NCBI RefSeq assembly: GCF_000719335.1
Contig: NZ_JOGB01000011.1
Location: forward strand, 1 to 64,000
Direction: 5' to 3'
Length of the DNA stretch: 64,000 nt
From: Streptomyces sp. NRRL S-87
GTDB taxonomy: Bacteria > Actinomycetota > Actinomycetes > Streptomycetales > Streptomycetaceae
In this document: piece after piece, positions 56,107-64,000 of the stretch
Position numbering within the stretch: position 1 is the stretch's first letter
Layout: each line of letters opens with the position of its first letter
Translations under genes and position numbers: made by a program
Notes under the pieces: model-generated
The model's input: only the letters and a program-made list of their open reading frames with translations
Databases searched by the model: none
What the model was told of the DNA's origin: nothing

Positions 56107-57984
56107 ATGCGCTCTCTCCACAGCCGTACCACCGACACCACCCACACCACCCACACCCCCAGCACTGCAAGCGCCGCAGACCTCACCCCCACCACCGGCG
56201 GCACCGACTCCCCCGACGCCGACCGGCGCCCCGGCACCGACCAGCGCCCCCACCCCGTCAGCCACACCCGCACCCGCACCCGCACCCGCCGTGCCGTGCT
56301 CGGCGGCAGCCTCGCCGTCGCCGCGGGCGGCCTGCTGGCCGCCTGCTCCGACGCGGGCTCCGGCGGCATGACCGGCATGGACCACGGCACGATGGACCCC
56401 GGCACGATGGACCACGACGGGGCGGGCCACGGCACCGGAACCGGCACCCCCACCGCTCCGGCCGGCTACGTACGCCCCGACGGCCCCGAGGTCGCCGCCG
56501 CCGAGGCCGCCCGCCCGGGCGGCGGTCGCGTCCGCGAGGTCCGGCTGACGGCCACCCCCACCCCGCTCGACCTCGGCGCCGGCACCACGGTCCGCTCTTG
56601 GGCGTACGGCGACCGGCTGCCCGGCCGCGAGGTCCGCGTCACCGCCGGGGACACCCTCGCGCTCACCCTCGCCAACCACCTCCCCCAGCCCACCTCCCTC
56701 CACTGGCACGGCCTCGCCCTGCGCAACGACATGGACGGGGTCCCGGGGCTGACCCAGGCGGACGTGCGGCCGGGGGCCGAGTTCACGTACCGCTTCAAGG
56801 TCCCGCACCCCGGGACGTACTGGTTCCACCCGCACTCCGGCGTCCAGCAGGACCGCGGGCTGTATGCGCCCCTGGTCGTGGAGGACCCGAAGGAGCCGCT
56901 CCGGTACGACAAGGAGTGGGTCGTCGTTCTGGACGACTGGCTGGACGGAGTGGCGGGCTCCACTCCCGACGCCGTCCTCGCCGAGCTCCGCAAGGGGATG
57001 TCCGGCGCCGCCCACTCCGGCCACTCCGCCCACTCCGGCCACGACATGAGCGCCATGGGCGACACGGGCACCACGGGCACCACTGGCACCACGAACGGCC
57101 CCAGCGGCACCAGCACCACGAAGGGCACGGCCACCCCCTCCCGCGTCCTCATGGGCGCCCGCAGCGACGCGCTCGGCGGCGACGCGGGCGACGTGGCCTA
57201 CCCGCACTACCTGGTCAACGGCCGGGTCCCGGCCGACCCCGAGACCTTCCGGGCCCGTCCCGGCGACCGCATCCGGCTGCGCATCGTCAACGCGGGCGGC
57301 GACACCGCGTTCCGCCTCGCCCTCGGCGGCCACGAGCTGACGGTCACCCACACCGACGGCTTCCCGGTCCGGCCCGCCACCACCGACTCGCTGCTGATCG
57401 GCATGGGCGAGCGGTACGACGTCCTCGTCACCGCCCGCGACGGGGTCTTCCCCCTGACCGCCGTCGCCGAGGGGAAGGGCGGCGCCGCGCTCGCGGTGCT
57501 GCGCACGGGCGCCGGGGCGGCACCCGCCGCCGCGGTCCGCCCGGCCGAGCTCGGCCGGCGCCTGCTCACCGCGACCGCGCTGCGGGCCGCCCCCTCGGCA
57601 GCGCTGCCGGACCCGGGCCGCGCCCCGGACCGCACCCTCCGGATCCGCCTCACCGGCGGCATGGCGCGCTACGACTGGGCCTTCGACGGGGCCCCGTACC
57701 GCACGGACCGGCGCAGGCCGGTGCGGGCGGGCGAACGGGTCCGGCTGGTCCTCACCAACGGCACCGCCATGTGGCACCCGCTCCACCTGCACGGCCACAC
57801 GTTCGCGCTCGCGGGCACGACCGGCGGGGGACCCGGCCCCCGCAAGGACACGGCGGTGGTCCTCCCGGGCCGGACCCTGACCGCCGACTTCGACGCCGAC
57901 AACCCCGGTCTGTGGATGCTGCACTGCCACAACGTCTACCACTCCGAGGCGGGGATGATGACGGTCCTCGGCTACCAGAAGTAG
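56107..57984 (+). CDS. Tat-exported multicopper oxidase (CueO/laccase-like)
   Basis: The 625-residue protein has a Tat signal (RTRRAVLGG, about 60-68) ending in a possible lipobox LAAC. Copper ligands are HWHG (about 199-202), WFHPHSG (about 239-245), HPLHLHGH (about 558-565) and HCHNVYHSEAGM (about 606-617), the four standard multicopper sites. A Met/His-rich loop near 88-105 (MDHGTMDPGTMDHD) and a HSGHSAHSGHD insert (about 304-314) are candidates for Cu(I) uptake. It oxidises Cu(I) and similar substrates outside the membrane. ATG 56107 follows GAGGTG. Its expression is probably with the CsoR-controlled gene upstream. Confidence 0.93.
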   Translation: MRSLHSRTTDTTHTTHTPSTASAADLTPTTGGTDSPDADRRPGTDQRPHPVSHTRTRTRTRRAVLGGSLAVAAGGLLAACSDAGSGGMTGMDHGTMDPGTMDHDGAGHGTGTGTPTAPAGYVRPDGPEVAAAEAARPGGGRVREVRLTATPTPLDLGAGTTVRSWAYGDRLPGREVRVTAGDTLALTLANHLPQPTSLHWHGLALRNDMDGVPGLTQADVRPGAEFTYRFKVPHPGTYWFHPHSGVQQDRGLYAPLVVEDPKEPLRYDKEWVVVLDDWLDGVAGSTPDAVLAELRKGMSGAAHSGHSAHSGHDMSAMGDTGTTGTTGTTNGPSGTSTTKGTATPSRVLMGARSDALGGDAGDVAYPHYLVNGRVPADPETFRARPGDRIRLRIVNAGGDTAFRLALGGHELTVTHTDGFPVRPATTDSLLIGMGERYDVLVTARDGVFPLTAVAEGKGGAALAVLRTGAGAAPAAAVRPAELGRRLLTATALRAAPSAALPDPGRAPDRTLRIRLTGGMARYDWAFDGAPYRTDRRRPVRAGERVRLVLTNGTAMWHPLHLHGHTFALAGTTGGGPGPRKDTAVVLPGRTLTADFDADNPGLWMLHCHNVYHSEAGMMTVLGYQK

Positions 57985-58059
57985 GGCGCCGGCCGCCCCC
58001 GGGGGCGGGTGGACCCTCGCGTTCCACCCGCACCCCGGGACATCGCGTCAGAAAGACGA

Positions 58060-58065
58060 TAAACT
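58060..58065 (+). promoter_or_regulatory. -10 box of nadE
   Basis: TAAACT ends 6 nt before GTG 58072 without Shine-Dalgarno, a typical leaderless arrangement. Confidence 0.5.
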
Positions 58066-58071
58066 GCGGTC

Positions 58072-59823
58072 GTGCCTCAACTACGCCTCGCGCTGAATCA
58101 GATCGACTCGCACGTCGGCGACATCGCCGCCAACGCCGACTCGATCGTCCACTGGACCCGGCACTCCGCCGAGCAGGGCGCCCACCTGGTGGCGTTCCCC
58201 GAGATGGTGCTGACCGGCTATCCCGTCGAGGACCTCGCCCTGCGCGAGTCCTTCGTCGACGCCTCCCGGACCGCGCTCGTCGGACTCGCCGGACGGCTGG
58301 CGGCGGAGGGGCTCGGCGAGCTGCCCGTCGTCGTCGGCTACCTCGACCGCTCCGAGAAGGCGGCCCGCTACGGCCAGCCCGCCGGCGCCCCGCTCAACGC
58401 CGCCGCCGTGCTGCACCGCGGCGGGGTGGTGCTGCGGTTCGCCAAGCACCACCTGCCCAACTACGGCGTGTTCGACGAGTTCCGGTACTTCGTGCCCGGC
58501 GACACGCTGCCCGTGGTCCGCGTGCACGGTGTGGACGTGGCCCTCGCCATCTGCGAGGACCTCTGGCAGGACGGCGGGCGGGTGCCGGCCACCCGGTCGG
58601 CCGGGGCCGGGCTGCTGGTCTCGATCAACGCCTCCCCGTACGAGCGCAACAAGGACGACGTCCGCCTCGAACTGGTCCGCAAGCGGGCCCAGGAGGCCGG
58701 CTGCACCCTCGCCTACCTCGCCATGACCGGCGGCCAGGACGAGCTGGTCTTCGACGGCGACTCGATCGTCGTCGACCGGGACGGCGAGGTCGTGGTCCGG
58801 GCCCCGCAGTTCACCGAGGGCTGCGTGCTGGTGGACCTCGACCTGCCCGCCGCGGCGGCGCGGCCCGTCGAGGGCGTGGTGGACGACGGCCTGCGCATCG
58901 ACCGCGCCGTGCTCTCGGAGGAGCCGGTGCCCGCGTACGAGCCCGAGGTCACGGGCGGGTACGCGGACCGCCTGGACGACGACGAGGAGGTCTACACGGC
59001 GCTGGTCGTGGGCCTGCGCGCGTACGTCAGGAAGAACGGTTTCCGCTCGGTCCTCGTCGGCCTGTCCGGCGGCATCGACTCGGCGCTGGTCGCGGCGATC
59101 GCCTGCGACGCGGTGGGCGCCCGGAACGTGTACGGCATCTCCATGCCGTCGAAGTACTCGTCGGACCACTCCCGGGGCGACGCGGCCGAACTGGCCCGCC
59201 GCACCGGGCTCGACCTGCGCACCGTGCCGATCGTGCCGATGTTCGACGCGTACATGGGCTCGCTGGGCCTGACGGGGCTGGCGGAGGAGAACCTCCAGTC
59301 CCGGCTGCGCGGCACCATGCTGATGGCGGTGTCCAACCAGGAGGGCCACCTCGTCCTCGCGCCCGGCAACAAGTCCGAGCTGGCGGTGGGCTATTCGACG
59401 CTGTACGGCGACTCGGTCGGCGCGTACGGGCCCATCAAGGACGTCTACAAGTCGGACGTCTTCCGGCTCGCGAAGTGGCGCAACAAGGCCGCCGAGGAGC
59501 GCGGGCAGGTCCCGCCGATCCCCGAGAACTCCCTCTCGAAGCCGCCGAGCGCCGAACTGCGCCCGGGCCAGGTCGACACCGACTCGCTGCCGGACTACGA
59601 CGTGCTCGACGCCGTGCTCGCGCGGTACGTCGACCGCGACCAGGGCCTGGAGCAGATCGTGGCGGCGGGCTTCGAGCGGGAGCTGGTGGCCCGCACCCTG
59701 CGGATGGTGGACACGGCGGAGTACAAGCGCCGCCAGTACCCGCCGGGCACCAAGATCTCCGCGAAGGGCTTCGGCAAGGACCGGCGCCTGCCGATCACGA
59801 ACGGCTGGCGCGAGCGCGCGTAG
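58072..59823 (+). CDS. nadE: Glutamine-dependent NAD+ synthetase
   Basis: The enzyme makes NAD from deamido-NAD, ATP and glutamine. The 583-residue two-domain protein has an N-terminal glutaminase (nitrilase fold) with the triad Glu44 (FPEMVLTGYP), Lys125 (FAKHHLPNYG) and Cys161 (ICEDLWQ). The C-terminal synthetase has the ATP loop GLSGGIDSAL (about 330) and the ending PPGTKISAKGFGKDRRLPITN. Length and order agree with the standard bacterial enzyme. GTG 58072 appears leaderless. Confidence 0.97.
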   Translation: MPQLRLALNQIDSHVGDIAANADSIVHWTRHSAEQGAHLVAFPEMVLTGYPVEDLALRESFVDASRTALVGLAGRLAAEGLGELPVVVGYLDRSEKAARYGQPAGAPLNAAAVLHRGGVVLRFAKHHLPNYGVFDEFRYFVPGDTLPVVRVHGVDVALAICEDLWQDGGRVPATRSAGAGLLVSINASPYERNKDDVRLELVRKRAQEAGCTLAYLAMTGGQDELVFDGDSIVVDRDGEVVVRAPQFTEGCVLVDLDLPAAAARPVEGVVDDGLRIDRAVLSEEPVPAYEPEVTGGYADRLDDDEEVYTALVVGLRAYVRKNGFRSVLVGLSGGIDSALVAAIACDAVGARNVYGISMPSKYSSDHSRGDAAELARRTGLDLRTVPIVPMFDAYMGSLGLTGLAEENLQSRLRGTMLMAVSNQEGHLVLAPGNKSELAVGYSTLYGDSVGAYGPIKDVYKSDVFRLAKWRNKAAEERGQVPPIPENSLSKPPSAELRPGQVDTDSLPDYDVLDAVLARYVDRDQGLEQIVAAGFERELVARTLRMVDTAEYKRRQYPPGTKISAKGFGKDRRLPITNGWRERA

Positions 59824-59942
59824 CCCGCACCACCGGCAGGGGCGCGGCGGGACGACAGCCCGTACGCCCCGCGCCACCGGCACGGGTGGGGCGGGGCGGG
59901 GCGGCCCGTACGCGCGGCCCGAGGGGCCGCCGGGACGCGCAT

Positions 59943-59976
59943 CCGTACGGGCGCCCCGCGCCCGCACCCGTACGGG
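59943..59976. terminator. Possible terminator between nadE and the exo/endonuclease gene
   Basis: CCGTACGGG and CCCGTACGG pair over 9 bp around a GC-rich loop, between converging genes. Each arm is itself palindromic (CCGTACGG), so other folds are possible. Confidence 0.4.
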
Positions 59977-60999
59977 CTACGCGTGCGGCACGGTCACCCG
60001 GGCCGCGACCGGCAGGTGGTCGCTGCCCGTGGCGGGCAGCGTCCAGGACGCCTCCGGCTTGACGCCGCGCACCATGATCTGGTCGATCCGGGCCAGGGGG
60101 AACCCGGCGGGCCAGCTGAAGCCGAAGCCGTCGCCCGCCGCGCCCTGCGTGGAGCGCATCTGGGAGGTCACGGGCGACAGGGCGCGGTCGTTCATCGTGC
60201 CGTTGAGGTCGCCGAGCAGGATGACCTTCTTGATGGGTTCGGCGGCCAGCGCGCGGCCGAGCGCGTCGGCGCTGTCGTCGCGCTGGTTGGCGGTGAAGCC
60301 GGCGTTCAGCTTGACCCGCACCGAGGGCAGGTGGGCGACGTACACGGCGACCGGGCCGTGGTCGGTGTCGACGGTGGCGCGCATGGCCCGGGTCCAGCCC
60401 AGCCTTATGTCGACCGGCGCCGGGTCGCTGAGCGGGTACTTGCTCCACACCCCGACCGTGCCCTCGACCTGGTGGTACTTGTACGTCTTCGCCAGCACGC
60501 CCTCGTAGACGGGCACCGCGCTGGCCTTGAGCTCGGTGAGGGCGAGGACGTCGGCGCCGGAGTCGGCGATCTTCTCGGCGGTGCCGTGCTGGTCGGGGTT
60601 GTCGGCGTCGACGTTGTGGGTGGCGACGGTGAGGTTGCCGCCGCCGCCGGACTTGTCGGTCACCAGGCCGCCGAAGAAGTTGAGCCAGACCGCCGCGGCC
60701 AGGGCCGTCGCCAGCAGCGCCGTGGCGGAGGTGCGCCAGACCGCGAGCGCCGCCAGTACGGGGACGAGCAGGCCGAGCCAGGGCAGGAACGTCTCGATCA
60801 GGCTGCCGGTGTTGCCGACGGAGTTGGGCAGCTCCGCGTGGAAGACCATGACCAGTGTGAGGAGCAGGGCGACGCCGGCGGTGACGAGGCCGCGGCGCCA
60901 GATGCCCGGGTCGCGGCGCAGTTCGTGGAGGCGGCGCCGGAGTCGGGATCCGGTGCCCTCGGGCTCCGAGCCGCCGCTTCCCCTGTACGCCTGTGCCAT
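59977..60999 (-). CDS. Membrane-anchored endonuclease/exonuclease/phosphatase-family protein
   Basis: The 340-residue protein has an Arg-rich start, three membrane helices (about 38-57, 66-86, 90-107), then an EEP domain from about residue 115: THNVDADNP, ALTELKAS with the metal Glu, LLGDLNGTMND and GSDHLPV at the end, giving the conserved Asp/Asn and His of this fold. It acts outside or at the membrane on a phosphoester; nuclease, phosphatase or sphingomyelinase cannot be told apart. ATG 60999 follows GAGGACG. Confidence 0.9.
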   Translation of the reverse strand: MAQAYRGSGGSEPEGTGSRLRRRLHELRRDPGIWRRGLVTAGVALLLTLVMVFHAELPNSVGNTGSLIETFLPWLGLLVPVLAALAVWRTSATALLATALAAAVWLNFFGGLVTDKSGGGGNLTVATHNVDADNPDQHGTAEKIADSGADVLALTELKASAVPVYEGVLAKTYKYHQVEGTVGVWSKYPLSDPAPVDIRLGWTRAMRATVDTDHGPVAVYVAHLPSVRVKLNAGFTANQRDDSADALGRALAAEPIKKVILLGDLNGTMNDRALSPVTSQMRSTQGAAGDGFGFSWPAGFPLARIDQIMVRGVKPEASWTLPATGSDHLPVAARVTVPHA

Positions 61000-61152
61000 G
61001 CCACGTCCTCACTGCCTTGCTCGCGCACCGAACCGCCTCTTGACCCTAGGCGATGATCGGCTGCTTCCGTGCCGTCCGGGACGGCCGTACGGCCACAAGG
61101 ACGGCCCGGAACGAGCAGAGCGTTCCGCTTGTAACGAAACGCGCATATTCCC

Positions 61153-61170
61153 GCCGCCCGTACGGGCGGC
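61153..61170. repeat. 18-nt perfect palindrome GCCGCCCGTACGGGCGGC
   Basis: A perfect palindrome upstream of panB. Shorter CCGTACGG cores occur at 59943, 59968 and within GGCCGTACGGCC at 61081-61092, so the motif flanks the exo/endonuclease gene on both sides. Confidence 0.6.
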
Positions 61171-61296
61171 CGAACGCCGGCGTGACCCGGGCCGCGCTCG
61201 CGCCCACTTCCGGCTTCGGCCGCACGGATGCCACCATGGGGGGTGAGTCCGGGGACACCGTGAGGGTGCCTCGAGATGACACAAGGAGCAGTTGCA

Positions 61297-62148
61297 ATGA
61301 CGCACGCCGTTTCACCTGCCCGCGAGACCTCCCTGTACGGAGGCAAGGGCACCCGGCGCATCACCGTCCGCGACCTCACCGCCGCCAAGGACCGCGGCGA
61401 GAAGTGGCCCATGCTCACCGCCTACGACGCGATGACCGCCTCCGTCTTCGACGAGTCCGGCATCCCCGTCATCCTGGTCGGCGACTCCATGGGCAACTGT
61501 CACCTCGGCTACGACACGACCGTGCCGGTGACGATGGACGAGATGACCCTGCTGTCCGCGGCCGTCGTCCGGGGCACCAAGCGCGCCCTCGTCGTCGGCG
61601 ACCTGCCGTTCGGTTCCTACCAGGAAGGCGCCGTGCAGGCGCTGCGCAGCGCGACCCGCCTCGTGAAGGAGGCCGGCGTGCACGCGGTGAAGCTGGAGGG
61701 CGGCGAGCGCTCCCTGCCCCAGACCGAGCTCATCGTGCAGTCCGGCATCCCGGTCATGTCCCACCTGGGCCTGACCCCGCAGTCCGTCAACGCCATGGGC
61801 TACCGGGTGCAGGGCCGCAGCGACGAGGCCGCGCACCAGCTGCTCCGGGACGCGAAGGCCGCCCAGGACGCGGGCGCCTTCGCGGTGGTGCTGGAACTGG
61901 TCCCGGCGGAGTTGGCGGCCGAGGTCACCCGCTCGCTGCACATCCCGACCGTGGGCATCGGCGCGGGCGGCGCCTGCGACGCGCAGGTGCTGGTCTGGAC
62001 GGACATGATGGGGCTGACCGGCGGGAAGCTGCCGCGCTTCGTCAAGCAGTACGCGAACCTGCGCCAGACCATGGGCGACGCGGCGAAGGCCTTCGCCGAG
62101 GACGTGGTGGGCGGCGCGTTCCCGCAGGAGGAGCACGCCTTCCACTGA
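61297..62148 (+). CDS. panB: Ketopantoate hydroxymethyltransferase PanB
   Basis: PanB makes ketopantoate from ketoisovalerate and 5,10-methylene-THF, the first committed step of pantothenate synthesis. The 283-residue protein has the family motifs MLTAYDAMTASVFDESGIPVILVGDS (about 37-62), MSHLGLTPQS (about 153-162) and GIGAGGACDAQVLVW (about 216-230). ATG 61297 is chosen for AAGGAG 8 nt upstream; ATG 61276 would add MTQGAVA without a ribosome site. Upstream 61000-61296 contains no gene. Confidence 0.96.
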   Translation: MTHAVSPARETSLYGGKGTRRITVRDLTAAKDRGEKWPMLTAYDAMTASVFDESGIPVILVGDSMGNCHLGYDTTVPVTMDEMTLLSAAVVRGTKRALVVGDLPFGSYQEGAVQALRSATRLVKEAGVHAVKLEGGERSLPQTELIVQSGIPVMSHLGLTPQSVNAMGYRVQGRSDEAAHQLLRDAKAAQDAGAFAVVLELVPAELAAEVTRSLHIPTVGIGAGGACDAQVLVWTDMMGLTGGKLPRFVKQYANLRQTMGDAAKAFAEDVVGGAFPQEEHAFH

Positions 62149-62182
62149 TCCGCGACCGTCGACCGGCGGCCCGTCGACCCCG

Positions 62183-62295
62183 TGTCGGCGGGCCGCCGGC
62201 GTCTTGTCGGCGTCCTGTCGGCGGCCTGTCGGTGGCCCGCGGGGAGCCCGCCGAGCCCGTCGGACGGTGTCGGGAGGCTGTCGGAGCGCTGTCGG
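62183..62295. repeat. 11-nt-phased TGTCGG repeat array
   Basis: TGTCGG begins at 62183, 62205, 62216, 62227, 62268, 62279 and 62290, all but one interval being 11 or 22 nt, so most copies face the same side of the helix. It precedes the ABC transporter genes by about 25 nt. Confidence 0.7.
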
Positions 62296-62317
62296 TGGCT
62301 GCTGGTCCCATAGGGGC

Positions 62318-63355
62318 ATGACGCGAATCGACAAGAATCCCGGTAGCGGCGCCCACGCCGTGGAGGTGCGCGGGCTGGTCAAGCACTTCGGCGAGACCAA
62401 GGCCCTGGACGGGGTCGACCTGGACGTGCGCGAGGGCACCGTGCTCGGCGTGCTCGGCCCGAACGGCGCGGGCAAGACCACCCTGGTGCGCTGCCTGTCC
62501 ACCCTGCTCGTCCCGGACGCCGGCACCGCCCGCGTGGCCGGCTACGACGTGGTCCGCCAGCCCCGGCAGCTGCGCCGCACGATCGGCCTGACCGGCCAGT
62601 ACGCCTCGGTCGACGAGAAGCTCTCCGGCTGGGAGAACCTCTACATGATCGGCCGGCTGCTCGACCTCTCCCGCAAGGACGCCCGCACCCGGGCGGACGA
62701 GATGCTGGAGCGGTTCTCCCTCACCGACGCCGCCAAGCGGGTCGCCGGCACGTACTCCGGCGGCATGCGCCGCCGCCTCGACCTGGCCGCCTCCATGATC
62801 GGCCGCCCCTCGGTGCTCTACCTGGACGAGCCCACCACCGGCCTCGACCCGCGCACCCGCAACGAGGTGTGGGACGAGGTGCAGCGGATGGTCGCCGAGG
62901 GCGCCACCGTGCTGCTCACCACCCAGTACATGGAGGAGGCCGAGCAGCTCGCGAACGAGCTGACGGTCATCGACCGCGGCAAGGTCATCGCCAAGGGCGG
63001 TATCGACGAGCTGAAGGCCCGGGTCGGCGGCCGCACCCTGAAGATCCGCCCGGCCGACCCGGCGGACCTGCCGGCCATGGCCCGGGCGCTGTCCGAGACC
63101 GGCCTGGACGGCATCGCCGGCTCGCAGGCCGTGCCCGACGAGGGCGTCCTGCTGGTGCCGATCCTCAGCGACGAACAGCTGACCGCCGTGGTCGGGCTGC
63201 TGGCGGCCCGCGGGTACGCGATCGCGGACCTCGGCACGTACCTGCCGAGCCTGGACGAGGTGTTCCTCGCCATCACCGGCCACAAGTCCTCGGCCGCCGA
63301 CCTGCCCCAGGACTCCGTACCCGCCACCGAGACGAACCAGGAGGTCGCGGCATGA
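62318..63355 (+). CDS. ABC transporter ATP-binding protein (DrrA-like)
   Basis: The 345-residue ATPase has Walker A GPNGAGKTT (about 47-55), the signature YSGGMRRRLDLA (about 147-158), Walker B VLYLDEPTTGLDP (about 167-179) and the switch His region, where TTQYMEEAE has Gln instead of the usual His. The C-terminal extension (about 235-330) is that of the DrrA/daunorubicin-resistance exporters. ATG 62318 has AGGGG very close, so the start may be leaderless or weak. Its stop overlaps the permease start. Confidence 0.93.
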   Translation: MTRIDKNPGSGAHAVEVRGLVKHFGETKALDGVDLDVREGTVLGVLGPNGAGKTTLVRCLSTLLVPDAGTARVAGYDVVRQPRQLRRTIGLTGQYASVDEKLSGWENLYMIGRLLDLSRKDARTRADEMLERFSLTDAAKRVAGTYSGGMRRRLDLAASMIGRPSVLYLDEPTTGLDPRTRNEVWDEVQRMVAEGATVLLTTQYMEEAEQLANELTVIDRGKVIAKGGIDELKARVGGRTLKIRPADPADLPAMARALSETGLDGIAGSQAVPDEGVLLVPILSDEQLTAVVGLLAARGYAIADLGTYLPSLDEVFLAITGHKSSAADLPQDSVPATETNQEVAA

Positions 63356-64000
63356 GCACGACGACCACTGCGCACAGCGCGCCGGCCCGCGACGCGGCCC
63401 CCGGCTCCCCGGCCCCCAAGGCGCCGGTCCCCTCCGAGGGGCGCATCGGCCTGCGGGGCAACCTGCGCCACATCGGCGCCCTGGCCCGCCGCAACGCCCT
63501 GGCGATCAAGGCGGACCCGGAGTCGATGTTCGACGCCGTGCTGATGCCGATCATCTTCATCCTGCTGTTCGTGTACGTCTTCGGCGGCGCGATCGCGGGC
63601 AAGGGCAACAACGGCGACTACGTCCAGTACCTCGTGCCCGGCATGATGGCGATGATGGGCATGAACATCGCCATGGCGGTGGGTACGGGCGTCAACGACG
63701 ACTTCAAGAAGGGCGTGATGGACCGCTTCCGGTCCATGCCGATCGCCCGCTCCTCGGTGCTCATCGCGAAGATCGTGGTCGAGGTCGGCCGCATGCTGGT
63801 GGCCACCGGCATCCTGCTCGGGATGGGCTTCCTGCTGGGCCTGACCATCAAGACCTCGGTGCTGCACCTGTTCGCCGCCATCGGCCTGTCGATGGTCTTC
63901 GGCGCCTCGCTCATGTGGATCTTCATCCTGCTGGGTCTGACCATGAAGACGGCGCAGGCCGTCCAGGGGGTCGCGATGCTCGTCCTGATGCCGCTCCAGT
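63352..64000 (+). CDS. ABC-2 type permease (DrrB-like), cut by window end
   Basis: The ATG at 63352 overlaps the ATPase stop (ATGA), giving tight coupling. At least 216 residues are read. The protein opens with a hydrophilic Ala/Pro lead, then RHIGALARRNALAIKADPESMFDAVLMPIIF into the first membrane helix (about 60-80), then QYLVPGMMAMMGMNIAM and further helices. This is the DrrB-like subunit that, with the ATPase, exports a hydrophobic compound or drug. The C-terminus lies outside the window. Confidence 0.9.
   Translation, partial: MSTTTTAHSAPARDAAPGSPAPKAPVPSEGRIGLRGNLRHIGALARRNALAIKADPESMFDAVLMPIIFILLFVYVFGGAIAGKGNNGDYVQYLVPGMMAMMGMNIAMAVGTGVNDDFKKGVMDRFRSMPIARSSVLIAKIVVEVGRMLVATGILLGMGFLLGLTIKTSVLHLFAAIGLSMVFGASLMWIFILLGLTMKTAQAVQGVAMLVLMPLQ

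Overview
This window reads as a piece of the core chromosome of a Streptomyces (high-GC actinobacterium). The evidence is very high GC, dense GTG/TTG starts, many genes without a Shine-Dalgarno but with a TANNNT box 6-8 nt before the start codon, and the gene order itself: lipB-lipA, glnA, glnII, a maltose operon, glnE, glnA2, nadE and panB. From memory this order matches the S. coelicolor SCO2190s-SCO2250s region; I could not check that by search.

Layout. 0-5 kb: a nucleoside-sugar-epimerase-like protein, an FAD oxidoreductase, a Cro/C1-type helix-turn-helix (HTH)/TPR regulator and a small zinc-ribbon protein. 5-9 kb: lipoate synthesis (lipB, lipA), small and membrane proteins. 9-16 kb: nitrogen assimilation, with glnA and glnII each preceded by a recognisable GlnR box, plus a winged-helix regulator (probable glnRII) and small genes between. 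16-25 kb: a Met/His-rich PepSY membrane pair, a tyrosine phosphatase, a sigma-like membrane protein, a ferritin-like diiron protein with its own 2Fe-2S reductase, a TetR regulator and an acetyltransferase.

25.7-40.6 kb is a complete system for using starch and maltodextrin. It has a secreted amylase-pullulanase (1787 aa), a secreted alpha-amylase with a starch-binding domain, a cytoplasmic alpha-glucosidase (aglA), the malEFG ABC importer and two paralogous LacI-family regulators (malR and a second copy). TTGCAA-type operators are visible upstream of the alpha-amylase and between malE and malR.

40.7-48 kb: a PAP2 membrane protein, a YbjQ-like protein, a large secreted PIG-L deacetylase and glnE. 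48.1-51.7 kb is a small, visibly less GC-rich accessory island between glnE and glnA2. It carries a Vsr-type nicking endonuclease, a C5-cytosine methyltransferase, a restriction enzyme resembling NgoMIV (GCCGGC) and a broken IS5-type transposase. 51.7-58 kb: glnA2, then copper-handling genes (DUF3105, DUF305, DUF6153 proteins and a Tat multicopper oxidase) with a CsoR-like operator over a leaderless promoter. 58-64 kb: nadE, a membrane-anchored exo/endonuclease/phosphatase, panB and a DrrAB-type ABC transporter cut off by the window end.

The most interesting items are the restriction-modification island, the diiron oxygenase-reductase pair, the sigma-like membrane protein, the Trp/Asp/Asn-rich secreted protein, and the 11-nt phased repeats before the DrrAB-type transporter.
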